This document shows, one piece after another, positions 41,501 through 48,073 of a stretch of 64,000 nt of DNA (positions within the stretch are counted from its first letter, which is position 1; each line of letters begins with the position of its first letter). This DNA comes from Micropterus salmoides (taxonomy: Eukaryota > Chordata > Actinopteri > Centrarchiformes > Centrarchidae). A program made the translations under genes and the position numbers. Location: NCBI RefSeq assembly GCF_014851395.1, contig NW_024040374.1, forward strand, positions 22,297,695 to 22,361,694, read 5' to 3'. The notes under the pieces are model-generated. The model made no database searches. It worked only from the letters and a program-made list of their open reading frames with translations, and was not told the DNA's origin.

Positions 41501-44500
41501 TAGTCTCCCCAATATACAGGTCTGTGCATTCCTCACTGCATTGGACCGCATACACTAGATTGCTTTTCTTGTGTTTGGGTGTGCGGTCTTTGGGGTGGAC
41601 CAGCATCTGTCTTAGTGTGTTCTTGGGTTTAAAAAACACAGGGATGTTGTGTTTGTTGAAAATCCTCCTGAGTTTCTCTGATACTCCAGACACGTATGGA
41701 ATCACAATGTTGTTGCGTTTGACCTTCTTTTCCTCCTCCCCTGTAGTTTTGTTCTTCTTGGATCTTGTGGCTGTCTTCACAAAGGTCCATTTAGGGTATC
41801 CACAGGCTGTAAGTGCCCCCTTCAGGTGGTTCTGTTCCTTCTCTCTGGCTTGGGTGCTTGTTGGTATGTTTTCCGCTCTGTGGTGCAGTGTTCTCATGAC
41901 CCCTAGCTTGTGCTCCAGTGGGTGGTGTGAATCGAAGAGTAGCTATTGGTCTGTGTGTGTGGGTTTTCTGTAAACACCAATCTGCAGGCTCCTGTCCTCT
42001 TCAATGTGTACAGCGCATTTCCACCATCTTATCTCCTTTGGTGGGAAACACGCCTCACCACGTCCAAAACTCTATTGACTTTGTAAACAAAGTTCGAGGA
42101 CTAAAACTGGATCCAGATGAAACCATGGTATCCTATGACGTGACTTCTTTGTTCACCTGCATCCCCACCATAGAGGCAGTAGAAACCGTTAGGAAACGGT
42201 TAACACAGGACAACACCCTGGACAACAGAACTAGCCCTGACCAAATCTGCAAATTACTCGACCTCTGTCTAAACACCACCTACTTCCAGTACAACGGTGG
42301 ATTCTACAGACAGAAGCATGGCTGTGCCATGGGCTCACCGGTATCCCCGATTGTGGCAAACATCTACATGGAAGAAGTGGAGAATAAAGCCCTCAACTCC
42401 TTCAGAGGAATAGCACCGAGCCACTGGTACAGATATGTGGACGACACCTGGGTCAAAATCAAAAGCCAGGAAGTGCAAGCCTTCACAGAACACATCAACT
42501 CTGTGGACAGTAACATCAAGTTCACACGAGAAGATGTTCACAACAACAGTTTGGCCTTCCTGGACTGCGCTGTACACATTGAAGAGGACAGGAGCCTGCA
42601 GATTGGTGTTTACAGAAAACCCACACACACAGACCAATACCTACTCTTCAATTCACACCACCCACTGGAGCACAAGCTAGGGGTCATGAGAACACTGCAC
42701 CACAGAGCGGAAAACATACCAACAAGCACCCAAGCCAGAGAGAAGGAACAGAACCACCTGAAGGGGGCACTTACAGCCTGTGGATACCCTAAATGGGCTT
42801 TTGTGAAAACAGCCACAAGATCCAAGAAGAACAAAACTACAGGGGAGGAGGAAAAGAAGGTCAAACGCAACAACATTGTGATTCCATATGTGTCTGGAGT
42901 ATCAGAGAAACTCAGGAGGATTTTCAACAAACATAACATCCCTGTGTTTTTTAAACCCAAGAACACACTAAGACAGATGCTGGTCCACCCCAAAGACCGC
43001 ACACCCAAACACAAGAAAAGCAATCTAGTGTATGCGGTCCAATGCAGTGAGGAATGCACAGACCTGTATATTGGGGAGACTAAACAACCACTACACAAAC
43101 GCATGGCTCAACACAGAAGGGCCAACTCCTCAGGTCAAGACTCTGCAGTCTACTTACATCTGAAGGACAGAGGACACTCGTTTGAGGACCACCAGGTGCA
43201 CATTTTAGACAGAGAAGATGGATGGTTTGAAAGAGGTGTCAAGGAAGCCATCTACACCAGGGTTGAGAAGCCGTCATTGAACAGGGGAGGGGGTCTACGC
43301 CACCACTTATCCCCCACTTACAATGCTGTCCTTTCATCACTTCCCAGGAAACTCAACAAACGTAACCTATTGGCCTCAGGTGAAGATACCAACGATGGTC
43401 GTTCAGTCTTGGCCACAGGTAGTCCTAACGACTGTAACGACTGTCGTCACAGCAACAAGGAACACTAACGAACCAGCGGTATCGATGACCCGGGCCAACG
43501 ACCCCACTGAGGTTAAATAGCTGAGTTTCCCTGCCAGTCAGTCAGAACTGAAGAAGTCCTTTGGATGAGGGACGAAACGTCTTCCAGTATCTTCAACCAA
43601 GTCCAGTTGCCCTTCATTTTAACCTTCGTTGGATAACTATGACCTGGATGACTGAGAATCTTCATAGACATGATGTTAAAGTAAATGTTGAAGAAACGTT
43701 GGGAAAATTGTCTGCAAAGGCAACAGACATTATCATATATAGCCTGACCGATACAGGATTTTGCTAAACCTGGATTTTTTTTACTGGACCGATACTGGAT
43801 TTTCAACATAAACAACAATCTTCATATGGATCCCTTATATTTGTAATTTTAAAGAACTGTGACAAAGCAGGACAATTCACAGTTGAAAAATCAACTTGTC
43901 AGTGCCCTCTGGTGGAAAAACTATGTCATGGCAACACTATTTCTAAATTACCACAAACCTACTTTTAGTATTTATTTATTTGTTTATCTGCCAACATGTA
44001 CCCGATACAAATATATCTGTAGTAAGCTAATATCGACCGCTAGTATCGCAATATATCGGTCTAGATCTAGTATATTTTAACTTAAAAAGAAACACAAACA
44101 CAAATACATAAAGTGTTAATTTCATTTTCAGTTTGTTGTTTGTTTACCGTAATACAGTTGCGCTTACACATTTTGCTGCTATCTTATATTTACTGTCACA
44201 GTAATTAAAATAAATTCATTAGGACATTTATTGTTCAACTGTTAAATATCTAACACAGTTCTTGAACAATCAGATTTGACATATTATCACCAAAAATGTC
44301 TGTTTACAGAACATCGGCCAATATATCATCCCATATCAGTCAGGTTACAGATATCTTAGATTGGTGTAACCACCATCTTTGCCTAAATAAAGCACTTTTA
44401 TTAGGCAATGGTTTTCACTGGATTATAAATGCTGAATCTCAGCCTACCTCCTCCCATTGGTGTATGTAACGGATGAGCCTGGACAGCCGCAGCAGCCGCA

Positions 44501-47059
44501 GCAGACTGAGGATCTTAGTGAAGCGAACGATGCGAAGCGCCCGGGCCGTCTTGTACACCTCAGAGTCTATCCCTTTCTCCACGATGAGGAAGATATAATC
44601 CACGGGTATGGAGGAGACAAAGTCCACCACAAACCAGGTCTTCAGGTACTTCATCTTAATCTTCTCGGGATCGAGGATGATCTCGGTGTTGTCCTCGAAC
44701 ACGATGCCAGTCCTGAAGTTCAGCACGAGGTCCATGAGGAAGAAGGTGTCGGAAACCACATTGAAGATGATCCAGGGCGTGGTGGTCTCCTCCTTAAAGA
44801 AGGTGATGCCCACGGGGATGATGATCAGGTTGCCCACCATGAACATCAGCATGGTGAAGTCCCAGTAGAACCTGGCAACAGTAAAGCAGTGGTGGAGAAG
44901 AGGGTTAGAGATGGAGTGGGTGGCCATTTAATCTCTCACGCACAAACTTGAAATATGCTGATCTGAGGGAAATCACTACATGATAGTTACACAAATAAAG
45001 TGCAAAGTGAGCCTGTTTCACTTGATTGCACTGTACCTTCTCCTGATGAGGTAACCTATACCATCTGACACCAGACAAGGTCAAACCAAGGGCAAGCAGG
45101 CAGAGATATTAAGGGAAGACGAGCTGTAGTAATGCCACTGGCAGAGGATGTCTCAGCAACTATCACGGCTCCAGTTTTGTGTTCCATTTCGGATTCATAA
45201 TTGCTTCTATTACACTTTAAAACAACGCTTGCACAAAGGTTTGAATTCTAACTGTCCATTATAAGAGAATTAATTATTTAGCAACTATTTATAGATAATC
45301 AATTAATCAACTGTCAAGCAAAAATGCCAAATATACTCTGGTCCTAGCTTTCCCAAAGTGAGACTTTGCTGCTCTTCTTTATCTAAAACTGAACAAAACA
45401 TCACATTTGAAGGCGTCACACTGGAATGTTTCCCTATTTTCTGAAATTTTATAGACCAAATGATTAATCAAGGAAATAATTAGCAGATTAATTTAGCTTT
45501 TTTTTTTTAAAAAGACTTATTTGCAGCCCTATATGTTTTTGTATTGGGTTGTTCCGAAAGCCTAAGTGGCCCTGCAGTCTGATCAGCTCAGAGTAAGTGG
45601 GTGAGTGTTGCTGAGTCATGACTTGAATCCTATGTTCCCTATTATCTTCAACTGTGTTCAGTGTTCCTTGACACCATTCCCCATAAAACCACTAATCAAC
45701 AATCTCTTAAATAATATTTTCATAGCAACCCCCCACCCCACAGCAAAGCGAGTTAAGAGCTCAAATAGTTGGTTTTATCGTCAGACTGATGTTGTTCTAT
45801 GCTTGAGGTAATTGGAGGAGCTATCCTTGGTGCTTAAACAGATGTTCAGACGCATTCCAACTCAATGACATAACTTTCCCAACTTACATGTTTGACCCAT
45901 TTGGCATCAATACGTAGATAAATATAAAAATATTTCCCAGTCTTCTAAATGGATCAAATTCAGCCCTTAAGTTTTATTCCCCCAGTAAAAATGTTAAGCA
46001 TTATAAAAACATAATTGTAAATATGTTTAAATCAGCTAAAGTTCTTTCTATGGAGGACATCTTACTTTTAGTATTCTCTAATATAAAGTTTGATATGGAG
46101 AATCTGACAATGTGTTTATACCATATCCATACAATCACACAGAGATCACAGGCTCTTTATATTCCATGCAGACCAACTCTATCTAAGAGTAAGCGGTTTA
46201 TGAACCTAACTCGGCTTGACCCATACCTGAAGTCGCTGTATGGGTGGATAATCCAGTTGCCTGCTGACTTTACGCGCTCTTGCTCTTTCTCCACTGCCTT
46301 CTGGCTGCCAAACATGCGCAGGGAGAACTTGTTAACTCCGGGCTGAAGCATGGAACTAAACTGCCGCTGCATGTATGTCTGGTTCCCCCTGGAGTCTCCA
46401 TCATCCGGCACTATCTGAGAGCCATCCTCAGCTTTGGAAAATGTGACAGAATTTCTTGACTGTTGACTCGGAGTCTGTCCTTTACCTGCCGGGGCGTTGG
46501 AGAAGGAAACTCTTGAGTCCTTTTTCTCCATCGCTGCCGCGGTCTTGACCTCGGCCCCGGGCCCCTGTGTCAGGGACCCCGCTGAAGTGAGAGAGCCGTC
46601 CATAATCGCAGCCTGCCCCTTGCCGTCTTCAGCTGCTGCCACTACTCCATCCGTCTGCTTCTCCTGCCTTGAGATGAGAGAGGAGAGGCTCCCTGAACTG
46701 GTCGGGTCCCTTCTACAATCTCCGTTTTTGTTGCATATCATGCCGATGGCTCCCTCTCCTGTGACGCCTGCCTCTGTGTCCCCTCCACTCCTGTGGTCTG
46801 ACTCTGAGCCGCCAGCAGCATCCCTCTGGCATAACAAAGCAGAGGCTGTGCTGCCACTGGCAGGTGCGGGGTCCGCGTCTCGCAGGAGCCACAGCTCATT
46901 GTTGTAGGAGTTTTTGCGCGCAAAGGACGCAGCTCCGCCTCCTGGCGTAAATTTCTTCATCTCGGTTCCTCCGCTTCTCACATGATCCTCGCGGGCTACT
47001 TGAGGTGGTCGAGGCTGCCGGAATTTGGGCTCCTCCTCATCGTCCTCCGCCTCGTCCAT
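4424..47059 (-). CDS. hcn2: HCN2-type hyperpolarization-activated cation channel, exons 1-7 (3'-partial)
   Basis: Joined exons on the minus strand: 47059-46227, 44871-44448, 35688-35527, 23602-23384, 10914-10768, 9656-9416, 4588-4424 (2191 nt, 730 codons plus 1 nt, no internal stop). All junctions are GT-AG and phases agree. The product is a tetrameric, plasma-membrane Na+/K+ pacemaker (Ih) channel opened by hyperpolarization and modulated by cAMP. Visible parts are a long low-complexity N-terminus, the HCN domain, S1-S6 with an Arg/Lys-rich S4, the CIGYG filter, the C-linker and most of the cyclic-nucleotide-binding domain (CNBD). Exon lengths 424/162/219/147/241/165 match the conserved HCN exon pattern. 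S1 and S2-S3 wording, the pore region and the adjacency to bsg favour HCN2 over HCN1/3/4; the a/b teleost paralogue is unresolved. The eighth exon (end of CNBD helix C, C-terminal tail, stop) is not in the window. Exon 1 is GC-rich, unlike the AT-rich introns. Confidence 0.96.
5505..5880 (+). repeat. Teleost interspersed repeat ('aacagctag..tctgtccaaaggtaa' family), copy 1
   Basis: Carries GATGAGAAGATTGATACCAT, GGGAGAAACAGCTAGACTAG TTCTGTCCAAAGGTAAAAAT and TTGGCAAGAAAGCAAATAA. Shares these words with the copies at 23140 and 25600. Confidence 0.6.
8401..9372. mobile_element. Truncated non-autonomous DNA transposon, hAT-like
   Basis: Begins AGGGCTGAACGATTAATTGC with alternating ATTGCGATAT words and ends near AATCGCATATTAAATCACAA. 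This is a common teleost element whose intact copies end with the inverted start sequence; here the right terminal repeat is missing. A degenerate AGAATAGAAC stretch lies just left (8360-8397). Located 44 bp or so from hcn2 exon 6. Confidence 0.65.
9416..9656 (-). CDS. hcn2: hcn2 exon 6: C-linker end and first half of CNBD
   Basis: 241 nt, phase 0 to phase 1; acceptor TTTAG|GAA, donor GGAG|GTACGT. Encodes [20 protein letters not shown], the early beta-roll strands (KLRFEVFQPKDYIVREG), and GKKMYFIQHGVVSVLTKG, ending DGSYFG. The Glu codon of the GEICLL phosphate-binding cassette is split across this junction. The loop before the cassette reads SIGMKLMDG, where mammalian HCN2 has NKEMKLSDG as I recall it. 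Confidence 0.97.
9657..10767. other. hcn2 intron 5
   Basis: 1.1 kb with a T-run at 10019-10031 and a GTTAACTGCAGTAAAC palindrome near 10142. No gene or recognisable element. Confidence 0.7.
10768..10914 (-). CDS. hcn2: hcn2 exon 5: C-linker
   Basis: 147 nt in phase 0; acceptor CTCTAG|TAC, donor GAG|GTATGA. Encodes [20 protein letters not shown] through DYYEHRYQGKMFDEESILEE and ends NEPLRE. These are the A'-D' helices that couple ligand binding to the gate. A short alternate reading on the opposite strand is a shadow. Confidence 0.97.
11007..11060. repeat. 26-bp tandem duplication upstream of hcn2 exon 5
   Basis: AAAAAAGACATGGTCTTATCACC occurs twice with a 26-bp period (AGACAT starting at 11015 and 11041). 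It lies about 100 nt upstream of the exon 5 acceptor on the transcribed strand. Confidence 0.95.
13020..13300 (+). repeat. Interspersed repeat carrying nuclear-receptor-like motifs
   Basis: GAGGTCATAGTGACCTTGAC CTTTGACC at 13166-13193, with TAATCAGTTCATCCTTGTGT CCAAG and CCCTCAAGGAGCTCCTGAGG after it, is a common teleost repeat. Within it GGTCATAGTGACC (13168-13180) is a perfect palindrome with a 3-bp spacer. Confidence 0.65.
13416..14249. mobile_element. Non-autonomous hAT-like transposon (MITE)
   Basis: Ends are inverted: CAGTGGTGGAAGAAGTACTT on the left, and on the right the reverse complement CAGTGGTGGAAAGTAAGTGG. The internal edges are rich in the ACTCAAGTAAAAGTA repeats usual for this common fish family. 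The 8 bp outside each end (gcaaagag and acaaggag) match at 6 of 8, fitting an aged hAT target duplication. No transposase is encoded. Within hcn2 intron 4. Confidence 0.8.
15952..16014. repeat. Near-perfect 31-bp palindrome (fold-back)
   Basis: AATGGACTGTACTTGAATAG and eleven more bases up to 15982, then a single T, then the exact reverse complement to 16014. The left arm is part of the interspersed repeat beginning here, so the right arm is an inverted duplication replacing the next few bases of that repeat. Confidence 0.9.
15952..16275 (+). repeat. Teleost interspersed repeat, copy 1
   Basis: TGTACTTGAATAGTG, GCCCTTTACACTACATGCCA, CACCCCATTCACACACA, TGCTCATCAGGA, GGTTCAGTCTCTTGCCCAAG and TGACCAACCCTCTCTACCTG form a recognisable fish repeat also present at 29690. 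It includes a (AC)n stretch at 16115-16138. The left edge is modified by a perfect fold-back (see 15952-16014). Confidence 0.7.
16812..16876. repeat. (TG)n microsatellite
   Basis: A TG run with a GCGCGTGCGTGCGCACG interruption that can adopt alternating purine-pyrimidine form. hcn2 intron 4. Confidence 0.95.
17745..18340 (+). repeat. Two degenerate tandem copies of a teleost repeat
   Basis: TCGACAACTGTTCATCCAAT TGTCC, with GCAAGGGAGTGCAGTG (17805-17870), recurs as TCGACAACTGTTCATCCGGT CGAC with CTAAGGGAGTGCGG (18126-18195). The second copy continues with GGCGCTATAACAACGCATTT. Confidence 0.55.
18521..18809 (-). mobile_element. 3' end of an L2/CR1-like LINE
   Basis: A (TCCA)n run at 18521-18543 is the tail of a 5'-truncated copy read on the minus strand. 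Upstream of the tail are the familiar teleost LINE 3' end words GTTTGCATGTTCTCCCCGTG, GGGTTTCTCCGGG-like sequence, CATGCAGGCTAGGTTAATTG and GACTGGCATCCTGTCC. No reverse transcriptase remains. Confidence 0.75.
19745..19990 (+). repeat. Minisatellite-like repeat (AATGGATAAACAGGT units)
   Basis: Four related units: AATGGATAAACAGGTGAGAT, GTGGATAAATGGTTGG, AATGGATAAACAGGTGAAAT and AATGGATAAACAGGTTAG, alternating with GTTAGCTAAAGG. Part of a known kind of fish repeat. Confidence 0.55.
23140..23340 (-). repeat. Same interspersed repeat family, copy 2 (reverse, partial)
   Basis: AGCCAGGCTAGCTGTTTCCC CCTGCTTCCAGTCTTTATGC, then GATCTTCTCATCAAACTTTC AGCAAGAAAGCAAATAAG. It ends 40-45 bp from hcn2 exon 4, on the donor side. 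Confidence 0.6.
23384..23602 (-). CDS. hcn2: hcn2 exon 4: pore helix, selectivity filter, S6
   Basis: 219 nt in phase 0; acceptor CTCCAG|AAT and donor AAG|GTAAGG. It begins NDSW, keeping the N-X-S glycosylation sequon that HCN channels carry at this turret position. It continues through the pore helix (FKAMSHML), the filter CIGYG, and S6 ([20 protein letters not shown]), ending SSRRQYQEK at the start of the C-linker. Confidence 0.97.
25600..25830 (+). repeat. Same interspersed repeat family, copy 3
   Basis: GATGAGAAGATCGATACAAC TCTCATATCTGTGCAGTAAA, GCTTAGCTTGGCATACAGAC TGG, AACAGCTAGCCAAAGGTAAC AAAATCCACTTACCAGCACT and ATACAAGTTGTGGTTG are diagnostic. Confidence 0.6.
26517..26600 (+). mobile_element. 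Short tRNA-derived SINE fragment
   Basis: GGGGGCTAGTTAGCTCACAC AGTAGAGC resembles a tRNA D-arm/A box. It is followed by ACATGTCATCC, a CT-rich segment and AGCTGTTCTATAAAAAA, the tail of the same kind of SINE seen at 2838. The B box is deleted. Confidence 0.55.
27035..27165 (+). repeat. 'GCTAACATTAGCATGCTAAC' type interspersed repeat, copy 1
   Basis: Contains CAAATGCTAACGTTAGCACG CTAACATTCTCATAATGACA and AATATTTACCATGTTCATCA TCTTAGTTTAG, a widespread teleost repeat. The copy at 29080 is the opposite orientation. Confidence 0.65.
27196..27795. mobile_element. Non-autonomous DNA transposon with inverted ends
   Basis: Left end GATGCATTCATGTGGTGTCG and right end, reversed, TGCTGCATTCATGCGCTCCT share a TGCATTCATG core. 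Inside, GTCGGAATAATCGG and ACTCGGAAAGACGG on the left mirror CCGACTT and ACTCGGGAA on the right. No coding capacity. In hcn2 intron 3. Confidence 0.6.
27796..28270. repeat. Teleost interspersed repeat adjoining the previous element
   Basis: Starts AACATAGACTGTATAAAACA TGGACATAGTG and continues TGATGTCACCGATAGGTTTC TGAAAAGCCG with TTGCCATCTTGG. It ends near GTTGCTGCTTGCATAAAGCT. This is a common fish repeat; class not assigned. Confidence 0.55.
29080..29395 (-). repeat. Same interspersed repeat family, copy 2 (reverse)
   Basis: Contains the reverse of the above: GTAAACATTATACCTGCTAA, TGTCATTGTGAGCATGTTAG CATGCCTAGC. The left half has GGATGGCAATGTTGGTCCGT and GACTGAAATATCTAAACTAC. A related stretch of the left half recurs at 30245-30350. 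Confidence 0.65.
29690..30003 (+). repeat. Teleost interspersed repeat, copy 2
   Basis: Same family as 15952: GCAAGGCAAATGTATTTGTA CAGCACATTTC, CACTAGGCTACATGTCACAT, GATGGCAGGGACTACCATAC AAGGTGCC, a (AC)n run at 29849-29870, and GCAATTTGGAGTTCAGTATC. Within hcn2 intron 3. Confidence 0.7.
30150..30610. repeat. Interspersed repeat with internal duplication
   Basis: The segment TTTGTTGAATGCTGCTTCTT CGTGTTTATTTTTGAC with AGACCTGTTTGAGACAACC (30172-30236) recurs as TTGTTGAATGCTGCTTTTCC TTGTTTATTTTTGAC at 30355-30425. The material between them belongs to the 29080 family, suggesting insertion of that repeat into the first with duplication. Matches a fish repeat ending GGCCAATGCAAAGATCTGAG AACTGGAGTG. 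Confidence 0.5.
34160..34591 (-). mobile_element. 5' fragment of a second Tc1-like transposon
   Basis: The right edge is a Tc1-type terminal repeat (CACTGAACAAAATTATAAAC on the minus strand) followed by TA at 34592-34593. Inside, the minus strand begins a transposase N-terminus (MPQMSQVLRERAIGMLTAGM, then STRAVVREC) at 34294, which loses frame near 34210. Homology appears to stop near 34160, so most of the transposase and the other end are gone. The family differs from the 36988 element. Confidence 0.8.
35459..35514. repeat. (AC)27 microsatellite beside hcn2 exon 3
   Basis: An uninterrupted AC run on the plus strand, so a (TG)n run on the transcribed strand, starting 11-12 nt after the exon 3 donor (GT at 35526-35525). 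Confidence 0.97.
35527..35688 (-). CDS. hcn2: hcn2 exon 3: S5 and pore turret
   Basis: 162 nt in phase 0 at both ends; acceptor TGACAG|ATC, donor GTG|GTAAGC. Encodes IFHMTYDLASAVMRIFNLIG through LLLCHWDGCLQFLVPM, ending SLNKMV. Together with exon 4 it forms the S5-pore linker. An uninterrupted TG microsatellite begins about 11 nt past the donor on the transcribed strand. Confidence 0.97.
36988..38208 (-). mobile_element. Tc1/mariner DNA transposon, DD36E-type, nearly full length
   Basis: A 1221-bp element with perfect 29-bp inverted ends (CACTCACCTAAAGGATTATT and nine more bases) directly flanked by TA on both sides (36986-36987 and 38209-38210), as expected for this superfamily. The left flank is a short TA/CA simple stretch. 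It contains one transposase frame on the minus strand, broken near 37446. It lies within hcn2 intron 2. Confidence 0.95.
37020..38060 (-). pseudogene. Broken Tc1/mariner transposase
   Basis: The N-terminal part (38060-37446, 204 codons) starts MGKKGDLCNFERGMVVGARR and has the helix-turn-helix pair. Downstream are the first catalytic Asp (AWSDESRF), an in-frame TAG at 37448-37446, and the rest in the same frame from 37445 to 37020. The second Asp is in FQQDNAPCH and the Glu in PDLNPIEHLW; I count 36 residues between them, so the signature is DD36E. The stretch just before the stop (RGCFLGTL) does not look like the usual motif and seems to be read out of frame, suggesting a deletion upstream and an insertion at the TAG. 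The enzyme would be inactive. Confidence 0.9.
38838..38902. repeat. Perfect 30-bp inverted repeat with 5-bp loop
   Basis: Left arm CCCAGAGCTACATGAGCAAG plus ten bases (38838-38867), loop AGTAG (38868-38872), right arm exact reverse complement (38873-38902). In hcn2 intron 2 and not part of any element that I recognise. Confidence 0.92.
41106..41897 (-). pseudogene. Inverted partial copy of the Penelope-like ORF (C-terminal part)
   Basis: 263 codons on the minus strand, matching the last part of the plus-strand ORF almost residue for residue (for example KWTFVK here, KWAFVK there). It covers the linker and the GIY-YIG domain only, with no reverse transcriptase palm. The end has one extra N-D-C unit from a 9-bp tandem repeat (GTCGTTACA). 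It is the coding part of the left inverted arm. Confidence 0.88.
42018..43468 (+). pseudogene. Penelope-like RT/GIY-YIG protein, 5'-truncated
   Basis: An open frame of about 480 codons in the element proper (the frame extends to 41918 only by running through the inverted arm). It begins part-way into the reverse transcriptase. Palm motif A is in SYDVTSLFTCIP, the HGCAMGSPVSPIVANIYMEE block follows, and the catalytic YRYVDDTWV is motif C, with NSLAFLD after it. A Lys-rich linker follows. Then comes a GIY-YIG-like endonuclease around NLVYAVQC and DLYIGETKQPLHKRMAQHRR with downstream catalytic-type Glu residues. N-terminal RT sequence present in complete family members is missing, so it is probably not autonomous. 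Confidence 0.88.
43741..44347. mobile_element. Non-autonomous DNA element with CCTGACCGATA ends
   Basis: Left AGCCTGACCGATACAGGATT and right, reversed, TAACCTGACTGATATGGGAT are related inverted ends. The interior includes AGTGCCCTCTGGTGGAAAAA and CGCAATATATCGGTC. It lies about 70 bp right of the Penelope-like insertion. Confidence 0.55.
44448..44871 (-). CDS. hcn2: hcn2 exon 2: S1-S4 voltage sensor
   Basis: 424 nt, acceptor TGCCAG|G and donor GAG|GTAGGC. Encodes FYWDFTMLMFMVGNL (S1), the S1-S2 loop with PWIIFNVVSDTFFLMDL (S2), S3 (WFVVDFVSSIPVDYIF) and S4 (KTARALRIVRFTKILSLLRL and following RLSRLIRY). It ends IHQWEE at a codon boundary. The wording of S1 and the S2-S3 loop (MVGNLIIIP, VFEDNTEIILDPEKIK) is closest to HCN2 as I remember the family. 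Confidence 0.97.
44872..46226. other. hcn2 intron 1
   Basis: 1355 bp, AT-rich, with a short DNA element at 45255-45532. Nothing else recognised. Confidence 0.75.
45255..45532 (-). mobile_element. Short non-autonomous DNA element in hcn2 intron 1
   Basis: Ends TTATTTGCAGCCCTAT on the right, whose reverse is the AGGGCTGCAA start of a common fish element. Internal GATAATCAATTAATCAACTG and CAAATGATTAATCAAGGAAA are typical. No coding content. Confidence 0.55.
46227..47059 (-). CDS. hcn2: hcn2 exon 1: N-terminus and HCN domain
   Basis: 833 nt from ATG (47059-47057), ending at donor CAG|GTATGG in phase 2. It encodes 277 residues. It begins with an acidic stretch (MDEAEDDEEEP), followed by about 215 Ser/Gly/Ala-rich, poorly conserved residues. 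The conserved HCN domain begins around residue 230 (QRQFSSMLQPGVNKFSLRMF) and runs to WIIHPYSDF. The final Arg codon is split with exon 2. This ATG was chosen because it opens the long frame and is followed by the acidic start typical of HCN N-termini. The true start could differ, since no transcript is visible. Confidence 0.93.
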
Positions 47060-47270
47060 AGCAGGCAGGCAAAGGCAAACAGAAAAGAAACTCCCGTACC
47101 TTGAACCTGGCGAGACTGGGCGGCGGCGGCGGCAGGTGCGCGGAGTTCAAAGCAGCCTCTGCTTTCCATCCACACCACTTACGGATAACAGCGCACCAGG
47201 TGGCGTTGCTATGGCTGCAACCTGGCTGCTGTTAGAGTGTGTGAGTGAGTGAGAGAGTGAGAGAGAGAGA
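46450..47270 (-). promoter_or_regulatory. hcn2: GC-rich 5' region of hcn2 (CpG-island-like)
   Basis: Base composition rises sharply here compared with the flanking AT-rich DNA. CpG-containing words and a GGGCGGCGGCGG run occur around 47114-47130 on the plus strand, and a GA/GT-rich simple stretch lies at 47235-47273. This suits the first exon and proximal promoter of a neuronal gene. I see no clear TATA box and cannot place a transcription start. Confidence 0.45.
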
Positions 47271-48073
47271 GCACAGCATTACCCCTGGGCTGCAACCACC
47301 TACAAGTATAAATTTAGGCTATTAAAGAAACTATGTGAACAAAAGAAAGCAACCTGTCAAACCAGGACACGCCCAGCCTGACGTGTGATTAGTAAGAAAA
47401 CTCGATTTAGCTAATAAATAAACGCATGAATAGCCTAGATGTTTAAATACATGAGTAAACTCACCTGACAGGAAGAAGGAACAGCAGGACAAAAGGTGAC
47501 GGAAGGTCACAAGAATCCACCAAGTTCTCCATATTTTGTCACCCACAATGGAGCTCAGATTCAAATCAGCCAGTAGCCTAACCTATAGCCTACTGCCGTG
47601 GTCAGGTGATCCATAGTCATTATATGCTAGGCTACTAGATCTTTGACTACATTGGGAAGCTGTATAAACAGCGTCTGCCTGTTGATTTCGGTTAATAGTC
47701 TGCCAATATGGTCAGGGCCTCACATTCTTTGTTAAATTGCTCCACCTTGTGGAAAATAGAGATTTTACACTCTAAAGCTTCCTAGACACCCAGATAGTAG
47801 CGTCTAGATAATATTGCAAACAGAAGGAGTCTCTACCCGTTAGAACTCAGACATTAACTTGACCTGTTGCTTTTGTGGCTCCACCAAGTCTGGACCACAC
47901 CATATCAGCTCCTTATACATGCATTCCCTGTTTGTCTTAATGCACTTCCGTTTACAGCTTCATCCAATGAGGGCAGGGTTTCAAAAAACAAGATTAATCT
48001 AATTCTAATAAAAAAATAAATCTCCTTTATACAGTCAGGAAGCACAACATGATCAGACATACTCTCCAGGAAA

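Larger units (their letters stand above)
40942..43668 (+). mobile_element. Penelope-like retroelement insertion with inverted-repeat structure
   Basis: The insertion consists of a left arm (40942-42017) that is the reverse complement of the 3' part of the element, a unique reverse-transcriptase segment (42018-42565), and a right arm (42566-43632). A 36-bp terminal tail to 43668 lacks a partner. The arms are nearly identical apart from a 9-bp repeat-unit difference and a few substitutions. An 11-bp direct repeat CATGATGTTAA sits at 40931-40941 and again at 43669-43679, consistent with a target-site duplication around the whole composite. The element carries reverse transcriptase and GIY-YIG endonuclease, the defining pair of Penelope-like elements. 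It lies in hcn2 intron 2 and opposes hcn2 transcription. Confidence 0.92.
35689..44447. other. hcn2 intron 2
   Basis: 8.8 kb with the Tc1/mariner element (36988), the 30-bp fold-back (38838), a GAGCT-rich stretch (39838-39870), the Penelope-like insertion (40942) and a short DNA element (43741). A comparatively GC-rich stretch at 38630-38770 belongs to no recognised repeat. Confidence 0.7.

Noticed and set aside
41479..41973. 164-codon plus-strand frame (and its mirror at 42610-43104 minus)
   Set aside because: Both are antisense shadows of the Penelope-like ORF, in the two inverted arms. Their similarity to each other only reflects the inverted repeat.
41918..42017. Start codon at 41918 as the true N-terminus of the Penelope-like protein
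   Set aside because: The first 33 or so codons run through the inverted arm in antisense and do not resemble reverse transcriptase; the genuine coding part begins after 42018.
42062..43468. Endogenous retrovirus or LTR element because of the YVDD reverse-transcriptase motif
   Set aside because: There is no gag, protease, RNase H, integrase or LTR; a GIY-YIG domain follows the reverse transcriptase, which defines Penelope-like elements.
44457..44951. 164-codon plus-strand frame
   Set aside because: Antisense of hcn2 exon 2; Asp/Glu/His-rich composition is the usual shadow of a hydrophobic, Arg-rich coding exon.
46497..46907. 136-codon plus-strand frame
   Set aside because: Antisense of hcn2 exon 1, open only because of its high GC content.
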